A stretch of DNA of 64,000 nucleotides, from positions 248,001 through 312,000 of the forward strand of contig NZ_SOCP01000005.1 of NCBI RefSeq assembly GCF_004364325.1, read 5' to 3'. Positions within the stretch are counted from its first letter, which is position 1; every line of letters begins with the position of its first letter. The notes below the pieces were generated by a model. The model was not told the origin of the DNA. It saw only the letters and a program-made list of their open reading frames with translations, and ran no database searches. The stretch comes from Actinophytocola oryzae (lineage in GTDB: Bacteria > Actinomycetota > Actinomycetes > Mycobacteriales > Pseudonocardiaceae). The translations under genes were made by a program, and so were the position numbers. This document shows positions 27,132 to 35,428 of the stretch, in pieces.

Positions 27132-29483
27132 CTACTCGATGGCCAGGTCGGCCCGCAGTGGCCTGCCCTGGATCGCACACCACACCGCGGCGGGGGTGAG
27201 CGGCATGTCGGCGTGCCGGACCCCGAGGGGCGCCAACGCGTCCATCACCGCGTTCACCACCGCCGCGGGCGAACCCACCGTCGCGCACTCGCCGATCCCC
27301 TTGGCGCCGAGCGGATGGTGCGGCGACGGCGTCACCAGCTCCGCGAGCTCCCACGGCGGGACGTCCACCGCGGTCGGCACCAGGTAGTCCATGAAGGACC
27401 CACCGAGGCAGTTGCCGTCGGTGTCGAACGCCATCAGCTCCATCAGGGCCATGCCGATGCCGTCCGCGAGGCCGCCGTGGATCTGTCCCTCCACGATGGA
27501 CGGGTTGATCCGCACCCCGCAGTCGTCGACGGCGACGAACCGGCGGACCTTCACCTGCCCGGTGCCCGGGTCGACCTCGACCACGCAGATGTAGGCGCCG
27601 TAGGGGAAGGTGAGGTTCGGCGGGTTGTACACGCACGAGCCGTCGAGGTGGCCGTCGACGCCGTCGGGCAGGTCGACGTCACCGTGTGCGGCTCTGGCGA
27701 TCTCCTTCAGTGACGCACCCGAGTCCGGTGCGCCGCGTACCGACCAGCGGCCCGGCGTCCACTCGAGGTCGTCGGGGTCGACCTCCAGCAGCGCAGAGGC
27801 GATCAGCCTGGCCTTCTCGCGGACCCGTTGCGCGGCAACCGAGGTGGCCGCGCCGGACACCGGGGTCGATCGGGAGCCGTAGGTGCCCAGGCCGAACGGG
27901 GTGTTGTCGGTGTCCCCGTGCACCACCTCGACGTCGTCGGTGTGGATGCCCAGCTCGTGCGCGACGATCTGGGCGAACGTCGTCTCGTGGCCCTGTCCCT
28001 GTGTCTGCACGGAGATCCGCAACACGGCCTTGCCGGTCGGGTGCAGGCGCAGCTCGGCACCGTCGGCCATGCCGAAGCCCACGATGTCCATGTGCTTGCG
28101 CGGCCCGGCGCCGACGGCCTCGGTGAAGAAGCTGATCCCGATGCCGAGGTACTCGTCGTCGGCCCGCCTGCGTTCCTGCTCGGCGCGGAGTTCGGTGTAG
28201 CCCACGGTGTCCAGCGCGAGCTGGAGCGCCTTCGGGTAGTCGCCGGAGTCGTACTCCCAGCCGGTCGCGCAGACGTACGGGAACTGCTCCGACGTCAGCA
28301 GGTTCCGGAACCGCAGCTCGGCCGGGTCCACGCCCAGCTCGCCGGCGAGGAGGTCCACGAGCCGCTCGATCAGGAACGACGCCTCGGCGATGCGGAAGGA
28401 GCACGCGTACGCCACCCCGCCCGGTGCCTTGTTCGTGAACACGCCGGTCACCGCGCAGTAGGCGGCCCGCAGGTCGTAGGAGCCGGTTACCACGTGGAAG
28501 AAGCCGGCCGGGTACTTCGAGGGCTGTGCCGTGCAGTTGAACGCGCCGTGGTCGGCGAGCACGCGGACCCGCAGCGCGAGCATCGTGCCGTCCGAAGTGG
28601 ACGCCAGCTCGCCGCGCATGTGGTAGTCGCGCGCGAAGGCCGTGGTCATCAGGTTCTCGGAGCGGTCCTCGACCCACTTCACCGGCGCGCCGGTGACCAT
28701 CGAGCCGACGACCGCGCACACGTACGCCGGGTAGATCGGCACCTTGTTGCCGAACCCGCCGCCGACGTCCGGGGAGATGACGCGGATGCGGTGTTCGGCG
28801 ATGCCGGTCACGAGTGCGAGCAGCGTCCGGTGTGCGTGCGGCGCCTGGCTCGTCGCCCACACGGTCAGCTTGCCGGTCACGGCGTCGTGGTCGGCGACGA
28901 CCCCGCACGTCTCCAGCGGCGCCGGGTGCACCCTCGGGTACAGCATGTCCTGGGCGACGACCACGTCCGCCGACTCGAACAGCAGGTCGGTCGCGCTCGC
29001 GTCGCCCGCCTCCCAGTCGAAGATGTGGTTGTCCCGCTTGCCTTCCAGGTCGTCGCGGATGACTGGCACGTCCGCGTCGAGTGCCGTGCGGGCGTCGACG
29101 ACGGGGTCGAGCGGCTCGTAGTCGACGTCGATCAGCGCGAGCGCGTCCCGTGCGGAGTAACGGTCCTCCGCGACGACGAACGCGACTTCCTGTCCCTGGT
29201 AACGAACCTTGTCGGTGGCCAACACGGCCTGCCGGTCGTGGGAGAGGGTCGGCATCCAGGCGAGCCCGCGCTCCTCGAGGTCCGCGCCGGTCAGCACGGC
29301 CCGGACCTTCGGGTGCGCCTCGGCCGCGGTCGTGTCGATGGAGGTGATCCGCGCGTGGGCGTAGGGACTGCGCAGCACGGCCGAGTGCAGCATGCCGGGC
29401 AGCCGCACGTCGTCGACGAACGTGCCCCGCCCGCGGACGAAACGCGCGTCCTCCTTCCGGGGCATACGCCCGAACCCGGTCAC
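27132..29483 (-). CDS. coxL: Form I carbon monoxide dehydrogenase large subunit, first locus
   Basis: 783 residues, the molybdopterin-binding subunit. The form I active-site loop AYACSFR is present with Cys361, the residue that binds copper in the Mo-Cu centre (form II enzymes have AYRGAGR instead). Other marks are [13 protein letters not shown] at the start, [25 protein letters not shown] and [16 protein letters not shown] with the catalytic Glu. The GTG start overlaps the coxS stop (GTGA). Oxidises CO to CO2 with coxM and coxS, passing electrons to quinone. It is a clear paralogue of the second-locus coxL, but the two diverge in many positions, so this is not a recent duplication. Confidence 0.95.
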   Translation of the reverse strand: MTGFGRMPRKEDARFVRGRGTFVDDVRLPGMLHSAVLRSPYAHARITSIDTTAAEAHPKVRAVLTGADLEERGLAWMPTLSHDRQAVLATDKVRYQGQEVAFVVAEDRYSARDALALIDVDYEPLDPVVDARTALDADVPVIRDDLEGKRDNHIFDWEAGDASATDLLFESADVVVAQDMLYPRVHPAPLETCGVVADHDAVTGKLTVWATSQAPHAHRTLLALVTGIAEHRIRVISPDVGGGFGNKVPIYPAYVCAVVGSMVTGAPVKWVEDRSENLMTTAFARDYHMRGELASTSDGTMLALRVRVLADHGAFNCTAQPSKYPAGFFHVVTGSYDLRAAYCAVTGVFTNKAPGGVAYACSFRIAEASFLIERLVDLLAGELGVDPAELRFRNLLTSEQFPYVCATGWEYDSGDYPKALQLALDTVGYTELRAEQERRRADDEYLGIGISFFTEAVGAGPRKHMDIVGFGMADGAELRLHPTGKAVLRISVQTQGQGHETTFAQIVAHELGIHTDDVEVVHGDTDNTPFGLGTYGSRSTPVSGAATSVAAQRVREKARLIASALLEVDPDDLEWTPGRWSVRGAPDSGASLKEIARAAHGDVDLPDGVDGHLDGSCVYNPPNLTFPYGAYICVVEVDPGTGQVKVRRFVAVDDCGVRINPSIVEGQIHGGLADGIGMALMELMAFDTDGNCLGGSFMDYLVPTAVDVPPWELAELVTPSPHHPLGAKGIGECATVGSPAAVVNAVMDALAPLGVRHADMPLTPAAVWCAIQGRPLRADLAIE

Positions 29484-29944
29484 GAGGCCTCCTTGTCGGC
29501 GGCCCACTGTATGGCGCGGACGATGTTCTCGTAACCGGTGCACCGGCACAGCTGCCCCGACAGCGCGCTCCGGATGTCCTCTTCGGACGGATCGGGGTTC
29601 TCGTCGAGCAGCCAGCGCGCGGTCATCATCATGCCCGGCGTGCAGAACCCGCACTGCAGGCCGTGGCAGGCGATGAAGGCCTCCTGCACGGTGTCCAGCT
29701 CGGCGCCGAGGGCGAGCCCCTCGACCGTGCGGATCTCGTGCCCGTCGGCCATGACCGCGAGCACGGTGCAGGACTTCACCGGCACGCCGTCGAGGTGCAC
29801 CACGCACACCCCGCAGTTGGAGGTGTCACACCCCCAGTGCGTGCCGGTCAGCTCCAGGTCGTCGCGGAGGAAGTGCACCAGGAGCAGCCGGGGCTCGACG
29901 TCCCGCACGTACTCCCTGCCGTTGACAGTCACCATGATCCGCAT
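29480..29944 (-). CDS. coxS: CO dehydrogenase iron-sulfur subunit, first locus
   Basis: 154 residues carrying two [2Fe-2S] clusters. The plant-type N-terminal cluster uses CDTSNCGVC and a later VKSC; the C-terminal helical cluster uses [13 protein letters not shown] and [10 protein letters not shown]. It transfers electrons from the Mo-Cu site to FAD in coxM. Start ATG at 29944 overlaps the coxM stop by one base (TGATG), and its stop overlaps coxL, so MSL are co-translated in fixed order. Confidence 0.95.
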   Translation of the reverse strand: MRIMVTVNGREYVRDVEPRLLLVHFLRDDLELTGTHWGCDTSNCGVCVVHLDGVPVKSCTVLAVMADGHEIRTVEGLALGAELDTVQEAFIACHGLQCGFCTPGMMMTARWLLDENPDPSEEDIRSALSGQLCRCTGYENIVRAIQWAADKEAS

Positions 29945-30801
29945 CAGACCCGCCCCACGGCACGGCGCAGCGCCCTGGTGACGAGCTCGCCCGCGAGGTG
30001 GCGTTTGTAGTCGGCGGGACCGCGCTGGTCGGCGACCGGCTCGCAGTGATCGGCGGCGATCCGCCCCGCCTCGACGAACCGCGCGTCGGTCGGCGGCCCG
30101 CCCGCCAGGAACTCCTCCGCCTCCTCGGCCACGAACCGCGGCGCGCCGAGTGCGGTCAGCCCGATGCCGGCCTCGGCGACTGTTTCGTCCACTATGGTCA
30201 GTACTGCCCCTGCGGCGCCGACGGCCCAGTCCCCCGCCCGCCGGTCGACCTTCACGTAGGCACTGGTGGAGGGCCGCACCGGCACGTGGATCTCGACCAG
30301 CAGCTCCCGCTGACCCACGACCGTCTCGTATGGACCGAGGAAGAAGTCCCGTGCCGGTACGGTTCTCGCCCCCTCCGGTCCGTGAATCACGAGCGAGGCC
30401 CGCAACGCGGCGAACACCGCCGAGAGGTCCTCGGACGGGTCGGCCTGGCACAGCGATCCGCCGACAGTGCCCCGGTTGCGGACGATCGGGTCGGCGATCA
30501 CCCGCTCCGCGTCGTGCAGGATCGGGAAGTGCGCACCGGCCTCCGGCGCGGTCAGGAGGGCCGCGTGCCTGGTCATCGCGCCGATCACCAGCGCGTCGCC
30601 CTCGACACGCACGCCGGCCAGCTCGGTGAGGTCGTTGATGTCCACGAGCGCCTCGGGGTGCGCCAGCCGCAGCTTCATCATGGGCAGCAGGCTGTGCCCG
30701 CCCGCGACGATCCTCGACTCCGGTCCGTACTCCGCGAGCAGCGACAACGCGTCCTCGACACTCGTCGCTCTCCGGTACTGGAACACGGCGGGTACCTGCA
30801 T
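29944..30801 (-). CDS. coxM: CO dehydrogenase FAD subunit, first locus
   Basis: 285 residues of the FAD-binding CoxM/HcrB family. FAD contacts are in [14 protein letters not shown] and [20 protein letters not shown]; the C-terminal CO dehydrogenase flavoprotein domain ends [22 protein letters not shown] stands 4 bases before the ATG at 30801; an ATG at 30822 is a weaker alternative. First gene of the operon, divergent from the LysR regulator. Confidence 0.95.
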   Translation of the reverse strand: MQVPAVFQYRRATSVEDALSLLAEYGPESRIVAGGHSLLPMMKLRLAHPEALVDINDLTELAGVRVEGDALVIGAMTRHAALLTAPEAGAHFPILHDAERVIADPIVRNRGTVGGSLCQADPSEDLSAVFAALRASLVIHGPEGARTVPARDFFLGPYETVVGQRELLVEIHVPVRPSTSAYVKVDRRAGDWAVGAAGAVLTIVDETVAEAGIGLTALGAPRFVAEEAEEFLAGGPPTDARFVEAGRIAADHCEPVADQRGPADYKRHLAGELVTRALRRAVGRV

Positions 30802-30856
30802 GCGGACCTCCTCAGACTGCATGTTCCGACGCCGGCGGGCCTCGGGCAATCCGGGG

Positions 30857-30872
30857 ATAAGTATTCCCTTAA
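30857..30872. promoter_or_regulatory. Dyad in the coxM-lysR divergent promoter
   Basis: ATAAG-N6-CTTAA lies in the AT-rich centre of the 96-base spacer between coxM and lysR, overlapping a second imperfect dyad GGGATAAGTATTCCC (30854-30868). This is where a LysR activator/autorepressor would be expected to bind. Assignment is positional. Confidence 0.45.
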
Positions 30873-30897
30873 GCGCGGCGGGGGCCACAATGTCGCC

Positions 30898-31842
30898 ATG
30901 ACGCTCACGCAGCTGAGCACGTTCGTGCTGGTCGCCAGGCTCGGTTCGGTGAAGGCCGCGGCGACGGCACTCGGGGTCAGCGAACCCGCGGTGTCGCAGG
31001 CACTCGCCTCGCTACGCCAGCAGCTCGGCGACCAGCTCGTGACCAGGGCGGGCGCCAGCATGCGCCTGACCGCCGCGGGCACCCGGCTGCTCCCGATCGC
31101 GTCGCAGATGGTCGCGCTCGGCGCGGACGCCGAGGCCGCGGTCCGCGCAGGCAAGGGCGCCCCGAGCCAGTTGCGGGTCGTCGCGTCCGGTGCTGTCATG
31201 GAGTTCGTGGCGAACCCGCTGGTGACGGCCTTCGCGGAGGGCCGGAGCGAACGGATCGACGCGACGGTCGGCATGGCCGCGGCCGACGAGATGCCGGTCC
31301 TGCTGGCCAACCGCTTCGCCGACGCGGCACTGGGTCCGAACCTGATGCCACGCCCCGACGACGAGATGGTCAGCGAGCCGGTGTTCCGCACGCACCTCGT
31401 GGTCGTCGCGGGCGCGGGGGTGTTGCCCGGCAACCCGAAGGGCTGGTCGTGGCTCGTCGACCAGACCGGCACGGAACCGTCGAGCGACAGCGGCCGTCTG
31501 CTGCGTCGGTTACACGTGCCGGAGTCCCGGATTCGGGTATTTCCCAACCAGACCGCCGCGTGGGCGGCTGCCGCCGAAGGCACCGGTGTCGCGATCGCGC
31601 CGTCCCACCTCGTCACCGGCCGCCTCCGCAGGGGCGAGCTGCGGGTCGTGAACACGGCCTGCACGCCGACCGAGGCGACCTGGTACCTGACCACCCTGTC
31701 CCCGGAACGCCGCTCGACGGCCGCGGAGACCTTCCGCCACTACCTGTCGACGGCGACGGCCCTGCGTGTGATGCGGGAGCCCGGCGCGGGCGTGCCCCCG
31801 TCGAAGTTCCGCCCACCGGTCTACGTGACGCTGTGGAGCTGA
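30898..31842 (+). CDS. LysR-family regulator, divergent from coxMSL
   Basis: 314 residues. The N-terminal winged helix (LSTFVLVARLGSVKAAATALGVSEPAVSQALASLRQQLG) is canonical LysR, and the effector-binding domain follows (SQLRVVASGAVMEFVANPLV onwards) with the late motif GVAIAPSHLV. The divergent layout with a 96-base spacer makes it the probable regulator of the first cox locus; the inducer could be CO or a carbon/energy signal. It has a full HTH, unlike the second LysR gene of this window. Confidence 0.92.
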   Translation: MTLTQLSTFVLVARLGSVKAAATALGVSEPAVSQALASLRQQLGDQLVTRAGASMRLTAAGTRLLPIASQMVALGADAEAAVRAGKGAPSQLRVVASGAVMEFVANPLVTAFAEGRSERIDATVGMAAADEMPVLLANRFADAALGPNLMPRPDDEMVSEPVFRTHLVVVAGAGVLPGNPKGWSWLVDQTGTEPSSDSGRLLRRLHVPESRIRVFPNQTAAWAAAAEGTGVAIAPSHLVTGRLRRGELRVVNTACTPTEATWYLTTLSPERRSTAAETFRHYLSTATALRVMREPGAGVPPSKFRPPVYVTLWS

Positions 31843-31851
31843 CGGCGACGA

Positions 31852-33504
31852 TCAGTTCGTCCGCTTCGTCGGCAGGTGCCGTCCTACGTAACCGACGTAC
31901 ACGCGGCCGGTCGTGGCGGTGCCGTCGAAGTAGTGCATGCGGGGACTGATCATGCCCGACCTGGCGATGCGGAAATGCGCGCCCATGAACTCCTCGCGGG
32001 CGGGGTTGACGGCGAACGGTACCGGGAAGACACGCGCGGCGCGGAACTTGTCGTTGTTGTGGACGTCGATGCTCTCGTCGCGTGCGTGTTTGTTCAGCGG
32101 GTACGTGTGCCCGCCATCCGGCGGGTTCTCGAGGTAGCCGTGTACGCCGCGAGAACAGACTCCCTCGCTGGTCAGCCGCGCGTAGTCGTCGAGCACGAGC
32201 AGTGCGGCCCACGTCTTCCTTGCCCAGGTGCCGATCTGCTCGTGCTGGTCCAGCTCGCGGGCGTTTCCTGGATCACCGGTGAACTCCACGAACTTGAGCT
32301 CGTCGAGCCGGCCGACCAGCTCGCCGAACTCCCCCGGCCACCTTCCCTCCTCCTCGTCGGCCGGCATGGACCACGCGGCGGCGCCCCGCCCGAGTGAGGT
32401 CAGCTCCCTGCGCAGGTAGGTGACGGTGCGATCGACCTTCATGCGGTCCTCGACCTCGGCCGCGTGTTCCAGCTGCTCGTCCTCCAACCTGCTCGCCAGG
32501 TCCTGGTTGTCGCCCTGGAGCTTCTCGATGCGGTCCAGCAGCTCGTGGATGCGGTCCTCGACCGCGGCCTTGCTCTCCTCGGCGCGGGCCGCGGGCCGCC
32601 GTTCGACGACGACCGAGGAGGCACTCGCGAGCCGGGCCAGCAGAAGCTCGTCGGCGCGCTGGTCGAAGAGCTTCGCGAGCCGGACTGCGGCCTTCGGCAG
32701 CGGGGCCTCGAGTGCGCGTTCCCGCGCCTTCCAACCGAGCAGCCTGGTCAGGTCCTGGTGGTCGTCGCCGACGATCCGCCGCGTGCCGAGCACGCGGTGC
32801 CGCAGCGCGTCCTGCGGGTCCGCCGGATCCACCGCGGGCAGGAAGGTGCGCACGGTGCCGGGAGCGACGGCGTGGTCCGGGCCGATGAGCTCGGTGAAGC
32901 ACGCGGTGGTCGGGCCGTCGAGGACGTAGGTCGCCGCGAGCCCCACGGTGTCCCTGACGAGGTCCTGGACGAGGTCGTGCCACCTGGTGACGGGGATGTC
33001 GTCGTTGCCGCCCGCGAGGATCACCAGCCCTCGCCGGTCCGGGTCGCACACGGCGTCCAGCAGCGCCTCGGCGTCCTCCTCCGTCGTGCGGGACGGCACC
33101 GGGCCCAGTTCGGCCTCGCCGTCGAAGGCGACCGGGAATGCCTCCAGCAGATTCCTCGCCAGGCCGGGAGTATCCGTCCATTTAACGGAGTCCGGTGACT
33201 CGACGTCGAGCCAGATCCACGAATTGTCCTGACGCCGGGGGACGTGCACCGTCAGCTGGCTGACCCATTTGTCGCCACGCCGGTTCTCCGTTATCCGCGC
33301 CCGGAGTGACCGCGTGCCGTCCTGTTGGTCGAACTCCAACAGCAGGGCCTCCACGCCATCGGCGAGCCGGACGGTTTCGCCGGTGCGCAGCTCGTCCGCC
33401 CGATACCCCCTCTCACGCAACCAGGCGTGGAGCTGCCCGGTCGCCAGCGGGATGACTTTCTCGCGTGGATCCCGGACGTGGAAGAACGTGCGGTAGCCGA
33501 GCAT
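31852..33504 (-). CDS. Unassigned 550-residue protein with central coiled coil
   Basis: I do not recognise this protein. Visible parts: a mixed alpha/beta N-terminal region (1-110, MLGYRTFFHVRDPREKVI, VSQLTVHVPRR); a second compact region (about 115-290) with GLVILAGGNDDIPVTRWHDL and DGPTTACFTELIGPDHAVAPG; a coiled coil at about 305-370 (VEDRIHELLDRIEKLQGDNQ...); and a C-terminal part (400-550) ending GAHFRIARSGMISPRMHYFD then GRVYVGYVGRHL. No signal peptide or membrane helix. The ending is dense in conserved-looking aromatic and charged residues. I have a weak recollection of similar C-terminal ends in uncharacterised actinobacterial proteins and could not verify it. A GGAGGAG precedes the ATG at 33504. 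It sits alone, between the two cox loci. Confidence 0.75.
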   Translation of the reverse strand: MLGYRTFFHVRDPREKVIPLATGQLHAWLRERGYRADELRTGETVRLADGVEALLLEFDQQDGTRSLRARITENRRGDKWVSQLTVHVPRRQDNSWIWLDVESPDSVKWTDTPGLARNLLEAFPVAFDGEAELGPVPSRTTEEDAEALLDAVCDPDRRGLVILAGGNDDIPVTRWHDLVQDLVRDTVGLAATYVLDGPTTACFTELIGPDHAVAPGTVRTFLPAVDPADPQDALRHRVLGTRRIVGDDHQDLTRLLGWKARERALEAPLPKAAVRLAKLFDQRADELLLARLASASSVVVERRPAARAEESKAAVEDRIHELLDRIEKLQGDNQDLASRLEDEQLEHAAEVEDRMKVDRTVTYLRRELTSLGRGAAAWSMPADEEEGRWPGEFGELVGRLDELKFVEFTGDPGNARELDQHEQIGTWARKTWAALLVLDDYARLTSEGVCSRGVHGYLENPPDGGHTYPLNKHARDESIDVHNNDKFRAARVFPVPFAVNPAREEFMGAHFRIARSGMISPRMHYFDGTATTGRVYVGYVGRHLPTKRTN

Positions 33505-33722
33505 GTCCGTGCTCCTCCCAGAAGACTTGTATGGAATAGAAGTCAACGACAAATGGGATTTGTTACCGATTTCCACCGATTGACCGAGCCGGGTGACCGA
33601 ACGTGACAGTCGTCATCGACAGCCCGTGCGCGGGTCCCCGCGGCCCTCGGTCACCGTGCGGCATTAAGCAATCGGTTACGGTCCGCTTGCGGGTGGCTGA
33701 CCGCTGTCACGACGATCGAGGT
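33505..33722. promoter_or_regulatory. Divergent spacer with two operator-like dyads
   Basis: 218 bases between the unassigned gene and the second cox locus. ACAAAT-GGG-ATTTGT (33549-33563) is a perfect 6-3-6 palindrome in locally AT-rich DNA, and GACTT-N11-AAGTC (33524-33544) overlaps the likely promoter of the unassigned gene. Promoters for both directions must lie here. Confidence 0.55.
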
Positions 33723-33953
33723 ATGGACGGCGGCAACCCACGCATGTACGAGCTGTTCGAGGACGCGCCGAAGACCGGGAAAAGCCCCACCATATGGGCG
33801 TTTCCCGCGGTACTCGGCTGGCTGAAGGTGGCGGGCCAGCCGGTCGCCGGACCGTGGCCACCCCACCAGGAGCCGCGGCCCGACCCCGACGACGAGTCAC
33901 TCCCCGTGGCCGTCCGCGAGCCGGAGCAGCGCCGAGAGCCGGAGCAGTCCTGA
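33723..33953 (+). CDS. Small hypothetical protein coupled to coxM
   Basis: 76 residues: MDGGNPRMYELFEDAPKTG, then a short hydrophobic WAFPAVLGWLKVAG and a Pro/Glu-rich tail (HQEPRPDPDDESLP). Codons are strongly GC-ending like real genes here. The stop shares a base with the coxM ATG (TGATG), so translation is coupled, the best argument that it is real. The function is unknown; it might anchor or chaperone the CO dehydrogenase. Confidence 0.65.
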   Translation: MDGGNPRMYELFEDAPKTGKSPTIWAFPAVLGWLKVAGQPVAGPWPPHQEPRPDPDDESLPVAVREPEQRREPEQS

Positions 33954-34813
33954 TGTACCCGGCACGGTTCCGGTACGAGGCGCCGAAAAGCCTCCCCGAC
34001 GCGCTGGACCTGCTGCGCACCTACGGCGACGAGGCCAAGGTCCTCGCTGGTGGGCAGAGCCTCATCCCCATGGTGAAGCTGCGGTTCGCGACGCCCGAGC
34101 TGCTCGTCGACATCAACAACCTGCCGGACCTCGGCTATCACGACGTGCGTGACGGCGCGCTCGAGGTCGGCGCACTGTGCAGGCACGTCGACCTCGAGTT
34201 CTCAACCGGGCTCGGGTCCTGGCCGCTCATGGAGTCGGCGGCACCGCTCATCGCCGACCCGATCGTGCGCAACCGGGGCACGCTCGTCGGTTCCCTGTGC
34301 CACGCGGACCCGCAGGGCGACTGGGCCTCGGTGCTGCTCGCACTGAACGGCGAGGTCGTGGCGGCGAGCGCGACCGGACGGCGGACCGTCCCGATGAGCG
34401 AGTTCGTCACCGGGCCGTTCCAGAACGCCCTGCTGCCGGGTGAGGTCGCGGTAGCGGCACGCGTCCCGGCGCCGACCGGCACGCCGTACGGCCGCTACCT
34501 CAAGCTGGAGCGGCGGGTCGGTGACTTCGCGACGGTCGGTGTGGCGGTGGCATTGCAGACCACCGGCGGCACGGTCACGTCGGCGGGCATCGCGCTGACC
34601 GGGGTGGGTGCCAACAACATCAAGGCGACGGCCGCCGAGCGGGTGCTGACCGGGCACCCGCTGGAACCGGACGTCGTCGCGGAGGCCGCGCGGCTCGCCG
34701 CCGAGGCCGCGAGGCCCAGGACCGACCACCGGGGCAGCGCGGACTACAAGCGCCACGTCGTCGAGACGTTCGTGTCCCGCGCGCTCGGGTCGAGCGTCAC
34801 CGTTGCGGCATAA
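33953..34813 (+). CDS. coxM: CO dehydrogenase FAD subunit, second locus
   Basis: 286 residues. FAD-binding motifs LAGGQSLIPMVKLRFATPE and [23 protein letters not shown] are present; in the second, the usual TxGGS glycine pair is TLVGS, as in some form I enzymes. The C-terminal flavoprotein domain ends SADYKRHVVETFVSRAL. It accepts electrons from coxS and reduces quinone or a carrier at the membrane. Overlaps the preceding small gene by one base. Confidence 0.95.
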   Translation: MYPARFRYEAPKSLPDALDLLRTYGDEAKVLAGGQSLIPMVKLRFATPELLVDINNLPDLGYHDVRDGALEVGALCRHVDLEFSTGLGSWPLMESAAPLIADPIVRNRGTLVGSLCHADPQGDWASVLLALNGEVVAASATGRRTVPMSEFVTGPFQNALLPGEVAVAARVPAPTGTPYGRYLKLERRVGDFATVGVAVALQTTGGTVTSAGIALTGVGANNIKATAAERVLTGHPLEPDVVAEAARLAAEAARPRTDHRGSADYKRHVVETFVSRALGSSVTVAA

Positions 34814-34822
34814 GGGGAGGCC

Positions 34823-35305
34823 ATGGAGAAGCGACGCATGACGGTGACGGTCAACGGCGAGGAGCGGGTGGTCGAGGTCGAGCCAAGGCTGCTGCTCGCG
34901 CACCTGCTGCGCCAGGGGCTCGGTTTGACCGGCACCCACATCGGTTGCGACACGACGAACTGCGGCGCGTGCACGGTCCTCGTGGACGGCGCCGCGGTCA
35001 AGTCCTGCACGATGCTCGCGGTGCAGACCGACGGGCACGAGGTGCGCACGGTCGAGGGCATGGCACAGACCAACCAGCTGCACCCCATCCAGGAGGGGTT
35101 CCGCGAGGAGCACGGGCTCCAGTGCGGCTACTGCACCCCCGGCATGATGATGAGCGCGATGGCCCTGCTGCAACGGAATCCCGACCCGACCGAGGAGGAC
35201 GTCCGCTGGGCGCTGTCGGGAAACCTGTGCCGCTGCACGGGTTACCAGAACATCGTCAAGGCCGTCCTGTGGGCGGCCGCCAGGATGCGGCCAGTGGAGG
35301 CGTGA
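34823..35305 (+). CDS. coxS: CO dehydrogenase iron-sulfur subunit, second locus
   Basis: 160 residues with both [2Fe-2S] motifs: [11 protein letters not shown] with VKSC, and [12 protein letters not shown] with [10 protein letters not shown]. Starts 9 bases after coxM behind GGGGAGG. It is followed by an unusual 108-base spacer with a repeat also found before coxD, whereas in the first locus coxS and coxL overlap. Confidence 0.95.
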   Translation: MEKRRMTVTVNGEERVVEVEPRLLLAHLLRQGLGLTGTHIGCDTTNCGACTVLVDGAAVKSCTMLAVQTDGHEVRTVEGMAQTNQLHPIQEGFREEHGLQCGYCTPGMMMSAMALLQRNPDPTEEDVRWALSGNLCRCTGYQNIVKAVLWAAARMRPVEA

Positions 35306-35313
35306 CGTGACAC

Positions 35314-35428
35314 GGGAGCGAAGCGCAGGAGCCGCCGCCGGACTGACTGAGGAGTGGGCTCGGGAGCGAGGAACGAGCGTCGAGCGCGGGACGAAGGAAG
35401 GAGGCGGCCGCGGATGAGCGAAGCGACC
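35314..35428 (+). repeat. Leader repeat, copy B, before coxL
   Basis: A 115-base block in the coxS-coxL spacer that runs through the coxL start codon into the first codons. It matches the block before coxD (42575-42691, opposite strand) in order: GGGAGCG, GCCGGACTGA, GCTCGGGAGCGAGGAACGAG, GGAAGGAGGCGG, CGGATGAGCGA and GCGACC. It contains the ribosome site GGAAGGAGG used by coxL. Confidence 0.85.

Noticed and set aside
33603..33722. Longer start (GTG at 33603) for the small gene before coxM
   Set aside because: The added residues are Cys/Arg-rich and cross the promoter region; the ATG at 33723 gives gene-like codon use throughout.
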